Shown: positions 13,801 through 28,800 of the stretch, piece after piece
How positions within the stretch are numbered: the stretch's first letter is position 1
Layout of the letters: every line of letters begins with the position of its first letter
From: Motacilla alba alba
Taxonomy: Eukaryota > Chordata > Aves > Passeriformes > Motacillidae
Length of the DNA: 64,000 nt
Reading direction: 5' to 3'
Assembly: GCF_015832195.1 (NCBI RefSeq)
Contig: NC_052030.1
Span: 8,389,439 to 8,453,438, forward strand
Program-made: the position numbers and the translations under genes
The notes under the pieces: generated by a model
Databases searched by the model: none
The model's input: only the letters and a program-made list of their open reading frames with translations
What the model was told of the DNA's origin: nothing

Positions 13801-16800
13801 AAGAGGAGGGAGAACAGCATCACACAACACACACACAGTTACTCCCACAAAAGCAGAGCTTCATGGCTGTTTATCCTGGATCAAAATCCCACTGTTCTAG
13901 GACTACACCAAAACAGATCAAGATCCTTTCTCTCAAGAGTTTCAATTCAAATAAATGAAAAGAACAGTCAAGGTTAGCTTAGCTGTAAACAGGACACTCA
14001 TCTTTCAGAGACACTTCAGGTGCTTGCAGGTATCTACATCAATCCTGAACAGGACAGTTTCCTATCTTGCCATGTCCAAGATGTTGATTGTAGGCAGTGT
14101 CTCCAGAATGCCCTGAGAGGGCTTTATTCACGTGTGCCTCCTGTGCTGAGCCACTTGCCCTTCAGTCAGAGCAGCCTTTAGGCAGAAAGCTCTGTGCTCA
14201 ATGCTGAGGTAAAGTGTGCCAAGGCACTGCTCCGCAGCAGAGCTTGGACTCAAATCAGGAGCTACAGAGCAAAACACAACAGTGTGTGGCTGTCAGATCC
14301 AAAACACTTCACAGCTACCCAGAGGAATTTGGGGTTTTGGGCTGGACAGTCAGAATTGCCTGTCTAAACACCTTCAACTCCTTGTGAAGGCTCAACTTAG
14401 GGAGTTAAAATTAATTTGTAAAGCCCACACATGCAGGAATCTTGAGCATTAGCCAGTGCTAAAATGAAACAGAAGAGGAAACTAGTGGGAAAGTGAGTAC
14501 ATCCACACTATCAGTCTGAAGAGAGACAGGATTACTGCATATCAATTAATTATTTCTCAATATGTTAATCTTTTCACCGCCATTAAGAACACACATCCTA
14601 AATTGCAATGCCATTCTGCCTCTGCAGGCCCCTTCACCAAGATTGCCATTATGCTCCTCGATATGAGAACACAGTCTTTTTATCAAATCCTTCATTCTAT
14701 TCTCAATTTTAAAACATTTTTTCTCTTGTAACAAGAACATTAGTCTCAACCAGTAGGTGGTTTCCTGGACAGGAATCAATGACTGCTGAAAAAAAAACCC
14801 TCCTTGCTGGAGCCACTGAAAGATGCTGTCACTAAGGTATCCTGCCTCCTCTGCCAGGGATGCTACATTTAACTGCCCTGATGTATCTGAACAGAAGGAA
14901 CAAAGGATGTGGGTTTCAGCAGTGCCAGGACTGGCAGAATCATCCTGATGAACTGTCAGTAAATCTACTCAACAACACTTCTAGGTGTGTATTTTACTTT
15001 AGGGCATATTTCAGAAAATAAACACATTTTAAAAAATAAATCTATTTCAGTAGTTGAGATAGTTGGGTAGTTGATCTGCCAACCTCCCTGCCCCTACTCA
15101 ATGTGTTACCACATTCTGCACCCAAGTAAATCCATGCTATAATTACATGCTTGGAAAAAAGGAAATACTTGAAAATTTTAACCTAAAAATCACTTCTCTT
15201 CAGGTTGCTCCAGATTCAGAGGCTAATCTTCATCAAGTGCCTGGCCCTGAAGCAAAATGAATTTCCAAAGAGAAAGGTGAGAAGACACCTAGATATTCAG
15301 TGGCAGAAAGTATTGCCCTACCATGTTTTTTGTTCTCCAGACCATGAGCCATGCAGCAGGCTGAATTTTATCTATCAGGAACTTGCAGAACAAAAACCAC
15401 CAGGTGACTGCTGCTGCTGGAAGATGTGGAATGTCAAATGTCACCCTGTGAGAGCCGGGGTAAGCCAGCAGAGGAGCAGGACAGGTGATGTGGCCAGAGG
15501 CACACACACCTAACTAGCAGCTCAGCAAGCCACACATCTGTCCACAACCACAGCAGTGACACAGGCACACAGCAGCCAGTCAGGTGACAGGGGGACATTT
15601 CTCAGCCACCAGAGTATACGTCAAGGTTTGCAGTCAAATGACTCAGCAAACATGACTCAGCACCAATGGCCTGTTTGATACACCTGATGAAAAAGTGGAA
15701 TCACACACTAAATGCCTGGTGGAGTTTTCTCCTGCCATTCCTGAAGGGTGTCTACTGAACCTGCTGATTAGAGGAAGTGATGGCCAGAGATAAGTATGGC
15801 TTCCTGGGGCAGAAAAAACATGACGCCAGAGATGCTGAGAAGATGCTAAAAGCAGCCTGTGAGTCACCCTGATTGGGCCCATTCCTCGAGTTCCTGTGCA
15901 GGGACATGCCACTCTCAGCATTACACAGAGGTGACTACAAGGAGCAAAACATGGCAGTTTGCTCCCTGGCTGTAGCTGTGGGCTGTGAGCCTCAGCTCAG
16001 CAGCCCATCACCAGCTCTGGGGCTGGCACAGCACCTTCTCCAGGGCTCTCTCTTGATACCTCACAGGGATAATCAGGACTCTTGTGAGGTCCACAACCAA
16101 CAGCATCCACAAGTTTTGCTGTCAAAAACACAAGGCACGTAGGAAACAGGACAGAGTTTACCACAAAACCTGCCACACACTTAAAAAAGTTAACATAAAG
16201 CAGTATTAAAGTTACAGTGGCACAGACCAAGCCTTCTGCTAATCCCTATCCTTGATCAGTATCAGCATATCGTGTCTCTGCTTCTGGTCCACTTCAAATA
16301 AGCCTCATCCTGAATTAGGCTGGCTGAAGCCCAAACTTAGGCTGATGTAGGTATTACCCTACTTTCGAAATCTAAACTTTAACTAATCCAGACACCAACA
16401 CAACTCATCCTAGAAATGGCATGACACCTCCTAGACACTTCTATTCGAATGCCCCTGTTGCACAAGCTCCTTAAGATCCTGTGTTGATCTCCTTCCTATC
16501 AGTCCATGACCTGGGCTGCTGCTGCTAGCCAGCAATCATATGTGAGACAGAAGCCCTACATGTCTTGGATGTACCAGGCATTACCTCTGCACCCAGGTCA
16601 GCTGTCTGCTGCAGACTTGGCGTCAGGGTCTTCCTGACAGCCTTCAGAAAACATGCACTGCCTCATGGGCTTAAATTGCTCATGATTTACTCAGTCCTGG
16701 CTGCATAACCACATTAAAATGCAACTCGTGCACAACACATCATCCATGGCATGACTGGCTACAGGAACCAATTAAGGTAAAGTCAGGTAGGTTCTGTAGC

Positions 16801-19800
16801 CCCATCCATTTTAGTTGTTTATCTCAAATTTTCCTTTTATAAAGGCAGCTGCCAGATGGATGGTTCTCTCTGCCTGGACACTTGGATACCCAATCCATAG
16901 ATGGCATGGGAAAAGCTGTGAGACTCAAAGTGGCTCAGCCTTCACTCTGAGCTGACAGAAGCTTTCTCACATAAAAGCACACAGGCAAAATTGACAGTGC
17001 TAACAAATAAATCTCAACACCACCACAAGAAACACCTCAAAACACACCCCTACAGCGAGGGGGAGAGCCCAACACACAGGGAAATTTACAGAGGTACAGG
17101 AAGCACAGTGTAAAGCAGTTTGTTTACAGACCCCCTGGTCCCAGCCCCGCACTTACCTGGGAGAGGAGCATGGATTGGGAGACTGCAGGTTCTGCTCGAT
17201 CCGACGGTAGTTGTGGATCTGTGTGGGGACTGGGATGGGCACGGAGTGGCCGTACTTGCTACTGGAAAACTGCCCTGGCCGGCTGTGGAAAGGAGACACA
17301 CAGAGACAACCTCCTGTAAGGGCTGGGCCTTCCACCAGCTAATTGGAGATTTTATCTTCATGAAGCAACTGCACGCAGGGAGCGTCCCCTGGGCTGCTCT
17401 GGGGCTGTGGGCTTGCAGCGGGAGGTGGTTCAAAGTCATATCAAAGGGAAGTGGCACCACAGATCTCCTGAAAACAGGCACCTTTCCTCCAGCACCATTC
17501 CCACCCACAGCCTGATGTTCAAACCTACACCCGAGCACACCACTCCCTCCAGGAAAACCAGAGCCCTGCTATTTCAGGCCACGGCTGGCCCAGTTTCCAA
17601 CAGCTCAGATCCACAGCCAAGCAGAGAGCACTGAGCAGGGGCTGAACGTCCCTGGCTCACAAAGGACACCAGCACAGACTTTGCTGACAAGAGCTGCTTG
17701 GGGCTGACTCATGCACAGGCACTGCTGCAGCCACGGCATCCCCATGGAAGTCTCACACCACAGAGGGAATGTAGTGGTGTGGATCAGAGTACTGGCAAGT
17801 TAACTACAGGGTGGAGAAGGCAATTCAGGAGAAAATAAATCTGAGGGATGGCAGCTGGTATCTCTATACCCATCAAGGACAAGATAGAATACCACACACA
17901 CAAAATCCATTGAGACAAATCCATTCTGCAAATTTCAGGCTCCTTCCATCCAAGCAGGTTAATTGGCTCGTGTCTGATAGCTGTTCCCCCAGGTTACTCT
18001 TGGCCTGTCCACCAGGCTACACATGAACCATGCTGTACAAAACCCATGCAAATACCACATTTAACTAAGTAGCTGCCTAAAGTCTTTTCCCAAAGGCCCC
18101 AGAATTTTAGGATTAATTGCCATGGCAAAGCTATTTACAACTGCCAACACCAATTGCAGGGATGTTGAACAATTACAGGAAGATCTTATTGGTAATGAAG
18201 GCTTCTGCAGTCTCCCTCGTTGTCAAGCAAGGACACACACCTGGGTCTGCCCCTGACAAGATGGAAGCATCACTCCTTGGGTTCTAGCACGTGGAATGGA
18301 AATATTTTACATGACATGAAAGGATATACTTAACTCAGCAAGAACACACGTGTATTCAGGGAAGAAAGAAGAGTTTGTGATTTACTTGGTAGTTCAAAGC
18401 ATCCCATTACCAGAATTAATGTTTTGAGGAAAGTCATAGCATCCTGTGGTTTATGGTGACAGCACTGAACAAAGGTGATCTGCAGTGAAGTGTCTGCAGA
18501 TCTCCACACAGTGCATGTGAAGACACTTCTCCATCACAGGAGAGTGAAATAACTGGAAGAGATCTTCCATCAAGGCTGAATGATCAAACGATTCTGATCT
18601 TTTCATTCCTCTCTCAACTTTAAAAAGTTCCATATATTCTTCCTTGTGTGCACTTATTTCTTCCACCAAGAAAACAGACTCTTAATTTCCTATTCATCCC
18701 CGAAAGCCAGCGTGCATGCCTTGACTCTTCACTGACACACAAAAAAAAAGGGCATTCAAGGTTTCCAGTAGCTCAACAAAAAGGTGAGGCTTTGATGTAT
18801 CTGCTTTCTATGAGTATAAAACATAGTGTTGTGACAGACATAAAAAACACAAAGCTTTAGCAAGAAATCTGAAGGTTCACGTGAAACCTTGTGCTCACTT
18901 TGAACATACATTTCAAATGCTATCTTCTCTATCTGGTCAAAATTCTTTATCAGAAAATAAGTTCTTGGGTAAAAGGATTCTCCCTCTCCCCAAGAGTTAT
19001 ATCAAGTTCTTATTTCCTTCACATGGTGCAAGTTGCAAAGGAAATTATCCAAATGAGGGGACATACACTGAACCTGCTAAATGGCCTCAAGCCCTAAAGA
19101 ATGCAATTGACCATAAACCTGCAAAGTCCAAGAGATAAAGCTGGGACAGGGAGTTTAACTACTTGGTAGTAATTAAAAGCACTTTGAAAATGGTATTAAA
19201 TCTAGTGCTGTGGGGTACATCCAAGGAATTACCTTTTATTAGACTTACTAAGCATCTTCAAGGAAGTGTTAAAAAAATAATTAAAAAAAAAAGGATCAAC
19301 TATTGACATGTTTTTATTCTGCCCAGGTCTTAATCTCTTAATTAAGAGCAAGGAGAGTTGTCAGTGTACCATGACATCCTGTGGAAAATCCACTGCTGGC
19401 CACTGTGAAACAGCCCTTGCTTTCTGTCCCAGATGGACTGCAGCCAGCACTGCTTGCTAGCCTGGAGCCACATGGAAGGGAGAGTGCTGCTTCCAAGTGA
19501 GCAGGCAGAGGGAAAACCAGGAGCCCTCTGCACCAGTGGAGCCAAGTGCTGAACCAACAGGTCTCATGCCATCTACAGGGAAGGGCACTGAAACCCAGTG
19601 AGGGCACACCTGGGTGGCACCACTTCTGAGCGCTTTCAGGGGACAGAGCAAAGAGCATGCTTTATCCTCTGCTCCAATCTTTCATTACTGATGTCTTACT
19701 CCCCATCCCAAACAGCACAGAAATGAGCTTTCCAGTGTTACTTCAAGGCAGACAGAAAAGTGGGAAGTAGCACTAGAGGGTTTGGCATCTGCTCCACAGA

Positions 19801-22800
19801 AGCTGCTGGGAAGGAGTAGGAAAGACAGTGAGAGTGAAAGCATGTTTAGATCAAAGCCTCTGGCATTGACTGGCACCCTGGGATCCACTAGAAAATGATG
19901 AGGCCAGTTTGGTGAACAGTGAGAATTGGGCAGCATTTGTGGTCAACTTCCCTGAATTTCTCCTCACCGCTGCCCAGAAGCAGGGCCAAATCCTTTAACA
20001 GAGACTGATCTCCAGAATGCAAAGGAATCAGTTAAGGAATAAGCTGTTAAAAAGCTTAGCAGGCCATGGCATAAGAAGCCTCATGCAATTAAACTCCACA
20101 CTATGGTACACGCTTGCCAATTAATCTGATCACGTCAGCGAGGCTCTGAGCTATATTATTCTCTGTTAAATTTGTATGCTTTGAGGCTATGTTTTGTCAT
20201 TTTCTGGGCTCTGTTCATGACAAATGTGTTCAACAAACAGCCTGGGACTATATTTTCTTCTTAAAAAAGATTTTAGGGTCATCCATCTCCCAGTGTGAAA
20301 TCCCCTTAAACCATCCTCCCTCGACAGGTGCCATATTGACAGAACAGAAGATGAAAGCTGTCCTGCTTCCCCAGCAGGCAAGAACAAGATGGGAAGCAAC
20401 ACAAGCAGTTCCCTGCAAGCTAAGCACATACCCTAAAGCTTCAGGGCCCAGAGTCAAGGGGATCACCTTCCAAAGAACATTAACACCTTCGGAACACAAA
20501 AGTGTCTGGTCCCTCTGGGCAGTTGGTACTGTTACGTGTGGGCAGCTGTCACCTACAGCACTTCTAAAGGCCAAAACTGAGTTTAGAGCAACTGGTTTAG
20601 TTGGAATGAAGCCCATGACCACGCCTGTTTGCACATGCTCCTCCTACTCCTGCATCCCCCATTAGTAAACAAGGTCCAGTGTCAGCATTACTTTCTAGAG
20701 ACACAGCACAAGGAGCTTTTCAACAAACCACAAACAACTAAGCAGGCCCTCATCTGCCCTTCAACAGCAAGGGGAGATGAGCAACACTCCCCCACACTTG
20801 TTCAGTAAATTAGAATTAGAAACAAGGGTCTTTAGCTAGAATTCTCCCCAGCTCTGAGGGCTGGGCACTGGGGGAACGTGCCAGCAGAGTACATTTACCT
20901 TCTGCTTGAGAACAATCCCTGCCCCCTCAGAGAACAGAGTTAATTCCAGCTCTCCTGTGTTCTCTCCTAGCCCCTCCTGAGAGCCAGAAGAGGGAGAGAC
21001 AGGCTCAGTAGTTGGGACTGATCAGTGCCCAAGGCTGGGGAGTTTCTCCTGGGTGTTTCTTGTTACCCATTAATTAAGAGGAGAGATGTGGATCTTGCCC
21101 AGCACACCAACAGCAGTAAAATCCCCCCTGGAAGTCAGTGGGAGCTGGACTATTCAGTGTTGCACAGACACCACCAAACAGTTTTTCTTACCCAGACGGG
21201 CTTGGAGAACTGCTGTATGGGGGTGATGGAGACGGTGTCCTCCCCTGGCTTTCCAAGCCTGCTGAAGTCACCAGGGAACTCCTGAGGAAAACAGAAAGAA
21301 CTCAGCTGTCAGAGCCTGGGAACCAACCCTGTTTCCCTCCTACAAAGCACAGCAACAGAGCTCTGTCTGCCCAGCAGCCCTTCAGTGGGAGCTCTGGGAA
21401 CTGTCATCCTGCTCCCACCACATGAAACTGAAAATGGTCAGAACCAGGCAGGTGACAGACTTCCCTGGAAAAAAGGCTGATAACCCAGGAATATCTTCCA
21501 TTCCATCCACCAGAACCCCACAGTCCCAAACACCCAGCAGGCTCCAGTGGCTGGACAATATCAGGTGCCTTGGTGGTCTTACCCACTGTACATCAGGCTG
21601 TCCTGGATTGGTTTCCCTCCTGCAGCCTCAGCAGCTAAATCACCTGAGGAACAAGGAAGTGCAGAAAGAGATTAATTAAAGATAATTTTCTTAAAAACCT
21701 TTATGCATTCATAGCAATTGAGATTTTGTGTAGAATTTCCTGCTCCTCCAAGCCCTGCAGAGTTGTTCCTGATGTCAGTGTTTTGCAAACCACACGTGGG
21801 CTGAAGCTGAAGCTCATGGTGGATGCTGCTAATCCTTACACACTGAAGTTGTGGAAAATTTAGGCTGAAAGCAAGTCCTCTTGAAAGGGGGCTTGACAAT
21901 CCTGACAATCATTTGAGGCCCAAGAGGTCCATGTCCACTTGGTGCAAGTCACTGGCTGCTGTGTACAAGTGGCACAAGATCCTCATGGTGCTTTGGAACA
22001 TCCCTGTCCTCCGTGGCAAAAATCCAGGGCAGCCAAACGAGCTGGCAGCTGGATACACAACAAACATCTGAACACTGGGAACATGACCAGCACCAGGCAA
22101 GTGTGTACTGGTCCCACCATTGATTCCAGGGAAAACACAAGCTCCTCCTTATCATAAGGATTGCAATGATCTTCCCCTCCAAATTCCTGTTTTAAACAAG
22201 TGGTGCAACTGTGAAAAGGAGGAATCATAGCATTTATCACCAAGTTCCAACTCAGCAAAGCATCACACACGGGCAAGGTTGAACAATGTCCTTCTGCTGG
22301 TTAAGTAAGAACTTGTGCATGGACATACTTAGGCATGTGGCTGAACTGTGGCCTGGTTCTAGGCACATCTGTATTTTCAAGCAAGTCCTATCAAAGTATA
22401 AACACACATAGGTCCTAGAATGAAATTTAGAGCACTTGAAGAAAAAACAACAAATTTTAGTTTTTCTTGGGGATTTTTGTAAAATCCAGCTTGCTGGCTT
22501 AAATCCTGTCTTGGACTGTGATGCTGAGTGAAACTGAAGACAGGATAACAAGGTAAAAGCTTCTGTGAGAGAGACTTTTCCCAGTGAGCCTATTTATCTT
22601 CTTTTCCAGTTGGATTTCCAGGTTCAATCTCTTATTGAGGTCCTCACATAATCTTGAATCTCAAATCCTGTCTTTAAAGGTAATTACAAAACATCCTATG
22701 AAACTAGCCAGTGAGCCAGATGTCTCTACCAGCTTGAAAACAAAACCACTCCTACTACTCAGTCCAAACAAACAAGTTTAATCACTCTTTCAACTTTTCA

Positions 22801-25800
22801 ATATCTATCCTTAACATCCACATCCCCCTCTGCTCAAAACATCTGCATTTTCAGAAACCACCTTACTTGAGAACTGTGCTGGGACCATGACAAAGTCATC
22901 TGTGTCACAGGAGGAATTCTTGCTGCTGCTTCCTGCAGAGTCCTTGGATCCGTGCAGAAACCCGGGAGAATCCTGGGTAGGAGATGCCAGTGCCTTCTCC
23001 TGCAGCTGCTGCTGCATCTCTCCAAGGGACTGCTAAGTCAAGGAGAAAACAAACACTGCCTTCAGCACAGCTACTTCATCATTCTGCTCCATCCTTTAAA
23101 CTCAGCTGTACAAGGCTACAAACAACATTTTGCTGATAAACCAGGGCTGATGGTTTGCCAGAAGCAGCTGTTCAGACTGCTGGAAAGGAACAGCCTTTTA
23201 TGTCCCTGTCAGAACAGTGCATCTTTTGTTACACAAAACATACTTCCAGTGTGTCTGATGCTCCACAGATAAGAAAAATTCACTCAAAGTATTGCATCCC
23301 TCTGCTGAGGTTTTCTGCATCAATCACACATTTTCTACCACCTCACTTTAGTATGGCTGGGAACATGAGAGGAGCTTTCAGAGATACTTTTGGTTGTTCT
23401 TTGGGGTTATGTTTTTTCTGGTTTTTTTCTTAAAAACAGAACCATCTGGTCTCTATTTGTGCTCTTGCTGCACTTGGTAACATGGAGATAAGTGTTCCTG
23501 AACTTCCAAGACCACCCTGTTTTGCTGTACTGCTGCTAAGGAGCTAAAGAAAGGCCCAAAAGAGATTAAACTTTCAGCAGATAAACAGCTCACAGCTGTC
23601 AGAGCCAGGACAGTCCCTAAAAAGTCCCATTTTCCTGCTTCCTTCAGCTAAATGATGGACAGCCCCACAATCCCCTCCCACTGCAGACAGATGGAGGAGG
23701 CTGGATGGTTTATAAAGGTTTAAGGCAGCTGAACTGCCCACAGAGCAGATCACAATCTTTATCCTCATGCATTTCCAGGCTGAGAAAGACTTGAAGCAGC
23801 TTTCACTTGGGCCTCATTAAGACCTTGCTCACCCTGCAGAGACTCCTGCTGCAGCCGTGGGGACTCCCTCTCTGCACACACAGGACATCCAGGCAGAAGG
23901 AATTCTCCAGCTGTCAAAGTTGTCTCTTTTCCACCCAATCTGCAAACTCTGCCCTGCAGATGTGGCATTTTTCCCAGACTGAGCCAGCACACCTCCATCA
24001 GCAAAACCTCCAAGGGCAGAGCAGGAGAGGTGCAGTAAACCTCTAACATGGGACCCCCTCCCAGCCTGGCAGTGATTCTCTACCATCCCTAAGCTTCCCA
24101 GACCAGGAAAGCTCAGGAGAGTGAGTCTGCTTTTCACACCATCTGCTCAATCCTGGAGTCTTGTGGCCAGGAGGGCCTCAGCCAACCACCCTCCACCTCA
24201 GGCTGCAGGGAGGAAGCTCTCAGGGACACAGTTAGGAAACATTCAGAGGGGAGCAGACCTGTCTTCTCTATCCAGCTCACATCATGAGCACCTACATCAA
24301 CTTCTGATGGTGCCCCTCAGTCTTTCCCATATCAAATTGAGATACTTTGGCCCAGGGAAACTCAGAGAACAGAGCAAAAACCAGTCATGCCAGGGAAAAA
24401 AAAGTCCCATCCTTCTCCCTTCCCTTACCAATCACACCAGCAGCATTCCTGAGTTCAAAGTCAAAGGCAGCTTTCACCAAGAGCCTTCAAAAACAACCTT
24501 TCAGTTCAGCGAGCTGAAGGAATGTCACTTCACTGGTCACTTAAATATTCTGCCCTCCAGAAAAGTTTTCACCATTTTGGGTAACCAGAGAGAAAATCCA
24601 TCAGTTCAGATCATCTTTCATGAGACCACTGGACTGTGGCGGGTCTGGTGTGAGCAAACAGCTTTGCTGAATGTCCCTCTGTGGTGCCTGGACATGCTGG
24701 TCAGAAGGAGGTGGATATACTGTCAGGCTGCAGAGACTCTGCTTGAACACACAGAATGTGCAGCCAGGGAAGCAGAGCTACACCCTGAATTAGCAACTGG
24801 TTTGGGTTCCAAGGAGCTTTCCATCTCTGCCAAGACAAGCCAGTGCTGCTCATACCAACTTCTTTCATAATGGCTTCTCATCCAACAGGCAATGGCACAC
24901 TGAAACATGTCTTGGGGAGAGTAAGCCAACCTTCAGGATCCAAACCCTAAACTGGAGAGAGCACTGCACCAAGCCCAGCCAGAACTACAGTGTTCAGTGA
25001 TTGCACCAGGAGAGCACTAAAGCAGAGCCCTCATTTCCAACACACAAGCAGGAAAACCATTAACACAAACAGTGCAGGCTCTGAGCTGTACTTACAGGAG
25101 GTGATGCCAGGTGGGAAGTGGATGAGCTGCTAGAGGAACTACCAGAGCCAGAGCTGGGATAAGAAGGCATTGGCACGGAAGCAGCTAAAACCAGCAAAAG
25201 AAAAAACCAAAATAAGTGGTTAAACCAAGATCAAGCAATAATAAAAAGTCTTCTTCATCTTTTCCCATCAGATTTATCTCATGCACCATCATGTGTCTCA
25301 TGTATCGTATGTGGTCAATTAAAGGAGAACAAAAGAAAATCAGCATTCTGTTCAGTTATGTGATTCACATGCATCCACTCCTCCGTGCCCACTCTCACAG
25401 GTCTGAGAACTCCTGACCGAGATCAGATGCTCACTCAACCACTGACCTACCCAAGAAGCAAGATGGTTTTTGCCCTAAAGAGCCTCCAAAGCATCTTTGT
25501 AAATGCAGGGAAAGAGAAACAGAAAAGTGAACAGAATTACTCTTGTCTGGGGCAGAAGCCAGGAGCTAGACCATACCCTGACAGATTCTTCCTCATGAGA
25601 CCTCAGGGCTTGGCACACATACATCAAATATTGGGAGGTGTGTGCCAAGTTACACACATGCCTGCTCAAAGCCTATGTGTTTGCTGTCCAAACAGCCACT
25701 CGGGCATCCCAGGCCATGTGCTCCTAGCAAAAACCCAAAACCCAACAAAAAACCTTCAAGGGGGTTTCCTCCAGGAAATAGTGCATTGCTTCCTATAGCT

Positions 25801-28800
25801 CAACTTGGTCACTTCTGCAAGTTAAACATGTTTTGGTTATTCAATATCTTTGTACAGCAATTGTTTCCATGGCACAGGCCATCCCTGCGTTCCTCCCTTT
25901 TATGTTTTATTGCTCAGCATAGGAACTGCCAATTTTATTCACTTCTTTGTTGCACTGGCCTTTGTAACCCTCACAAGGCCTAAAGCTTACATTGAAAGGC
26001 CTGGTTAGCACTGACCTTCAGGCAGAAAAGATGATTAAGGCATCAGAGGAGAAAAGAATATTTAATTCCAATAACTTATGCAAGTGAGGTTCAGTAAATA
26101 ACAGAAGAGCTCAGCTCAGCCAAGCAGGGAGACAGTCAGAGGTAACAATGGCTCTTCAAAGGACTTTGAAGTAGTTAGTGGTTCAAATTCCCCAGTTCAC
26201 ATGCACAAGACTGAACAGCACAGAAGAGCCCAAAATCCCCACTTCAAGGCAGCCTGAAGTCAGATTTTACACTGGAACCATTTTGGTATTTGAATGACTT
26301 AAGATAGAGATCAGAGACAATGCTTAATTGAGGAGAGGAACACTTTGCTGCTCTTCCATTAAGCTGGAAGAGAATTAGCACCTTCTATCAAATTTCTACC
26401 TTTACAGGACCTGTGCTAATGACTCCATACCTAATACAAGGGAGATTAATAACACCTAGAAGAGGAATGCTTCTGTCTGAAGTAAAACTACCTCTGTCAT
26501 TAATCCCATTAGATACTATAAAGTACTTACTCTATTCAACAGGCTGGAAAAATAAAAGTCCATTTCTCTGCAATTAACTGTTGAAACAGTGTTCTAATGA
26601 TAAAAGAATGGGAAAATATGCCTTTTAATAAAAGGCTTTAGGAAATCTTTCCATGCAGCCTATCAAAGAAGGTTAAAGGATGATTGGACCAGAGTCTTTT
26701 ATCACAAAGAGAGCAATCACTGAGACACTGAATGCCCCAGTCAGAGAGAGATGTAAGAAGATCCAACAGCAGGAAAGAGAAGCCAAAGCAGGGTAGACTT
26801 AAAATATATATTTTAATGTAAGTAACTGAGCACTTTAACAGTTTAAGCAGGGTCACAGTGATCTCCTCCAGCCTTTGCCAGCATTAACAAGTAGGAACCC
26901 ACAGCAGGATGGTGGCACGGGGCTGGACACACTTTTAGCTTCTGCATCTATTCTGCACCAGATTTAGTGCCCTTGGTGGGCTGTGCTGTTGTGACACACT
27001 GCCCTGGCTCCTGTACAGCAGCAGGGATGGAGGTATCCCAAGGATGGGTGTTCTGGGAGGTCAGTCAGGGGTTTGGCATGGAGAGCCACTCTGTCCACAG
27101 CCAGCACAGCTGCCTTCCCTCCCCACACTCAGAGAACACACACAGAGGCCTGAGAACTTGCCTGTAAAATGAAAAGCTCTGTCCTGCCTCTATCACACTG
27201 CTTTTGATCTCCACAGTCCTCCCACAGAGCCTGCAGAGCAATTCCTAGGTCCCTCCCTATAAAAATACTAGAAAGGAGGGGAAAAAGGTCCTCCCCCATT
27301 TGTCCTGCCAGCTGCTACAGAACAAATCACCCATGTACACATAGCCCTTCCTGTTATGGAAGGGTGCTTTTTTTAAAAAAGATAAGTGAATTCTCTACTG
27401 TATCCACACATGCCTGATGCAAGACTTGCACCACCATTCATTTTTCCTGGAATGAGCATTTTTGTTAGAGTCATTCCAGTTCTCTCACAAGGTCCCCTCC
27501 AGCCTATTTTGGTTCTGTGATTGTTGATTTAAACCTGGCTAGAATTGAGACACTTCTATTTTTGACTCTTTGCTTCAGATAGCTTTTCATTAATCAGGAG
27601 GGAAGACAAGCTGGCAGACTTTGCCATTATCTGAAACTCAAACTCAGCTGCATGAAGCACTCCTTTAGATACAACCTCTATTAATCACTGCTCTTATTTA
27701 AATCCCTTTGAACTCCCCAAATTCACACTAATGCTGTGAGCTCCAACTCAGAAGGTCCTGACAGTCCAAACAGACTTTGATGCATGCAGAACCATGAGGT
27801 TTGGCTCTGACAAACCCTCTCTGACCTCCACATCCCTGCTGGGGCATTTCTGGTGTCAGCCAGGTAGGCCAGCTTGAAAGAAAGACGCCTGCTTCCATCT
27901 CCTCCACACACCCAGGCACTCCCAGTTCAAAATTAAAAAGGGTGCAAACATTTGGCTCATCATGTTTTCAGTTGAGTCTGAATGTGGGGAATGTTAACAT
28001 GAATTGTAGGCTCCCACCCAAATCCAGAAATTGCTGGATTGTAATTGTAATGTAAATAAGTCTGTTTTCATAATTGTCCTCTCCAACTTGCTCCAGCAAC
28101 AAAACAGTCATCCTGCACATTGTGTAACCAATGCCAACTGGTTTCAAAATGGGAGAGCTGGGAGCCATAAAGGCAAGCCTGTGCTCCAGCTGTGTGGATC
28201 CTGATACTAGATCCTATACTCATAAAAATAACTTCTGACACATCATCCTACCAGAGGCTCAGTTGTCCTAAAAATATCCAACCCTCAAGTTTTATAGAAA
28301 AGCTTTATTTGGAATCTGAGTTCTACATACACTGGAGAGATGCACTTTCCTGATTATCCTGATTCAATTAAAACCACTCATCAAAAAGTTCTTTAATGGC
28401 AATCTCTGACAAGGCAATAAAGTTTGAGTGCAAACTCTGAAAGGACTTGTCCAAATAAGCTGTTTTTTAGAGTTTAAAAGTCTGCAGCATTAAAACCTTT
28501 TATATGCAAAAGTCATGGGGATTTTTTGCTAGTTTTCACCTGAGTATTTTATGTACAGTAAGATTAAAAAGATGGCAAAAGTCAAGCTAAGCCTGACTGG
28601 TATTTCAGACAGTGAAGCACCCATGCACTTCTGAACCATAACCGCTCACCTTTCAAGCTCTCTTAACTCAGAGTCAAGGAGGCAGCAGCTTCTCATTCAT
28701 TAAAGGCAGGAGCAGAAAAACCTCCAAAATATTCTGCACGGGTACCAATTACAATGTGTTTACTGAGAGAAGACTTGCACAAGCATCTAATTATGCCTTC

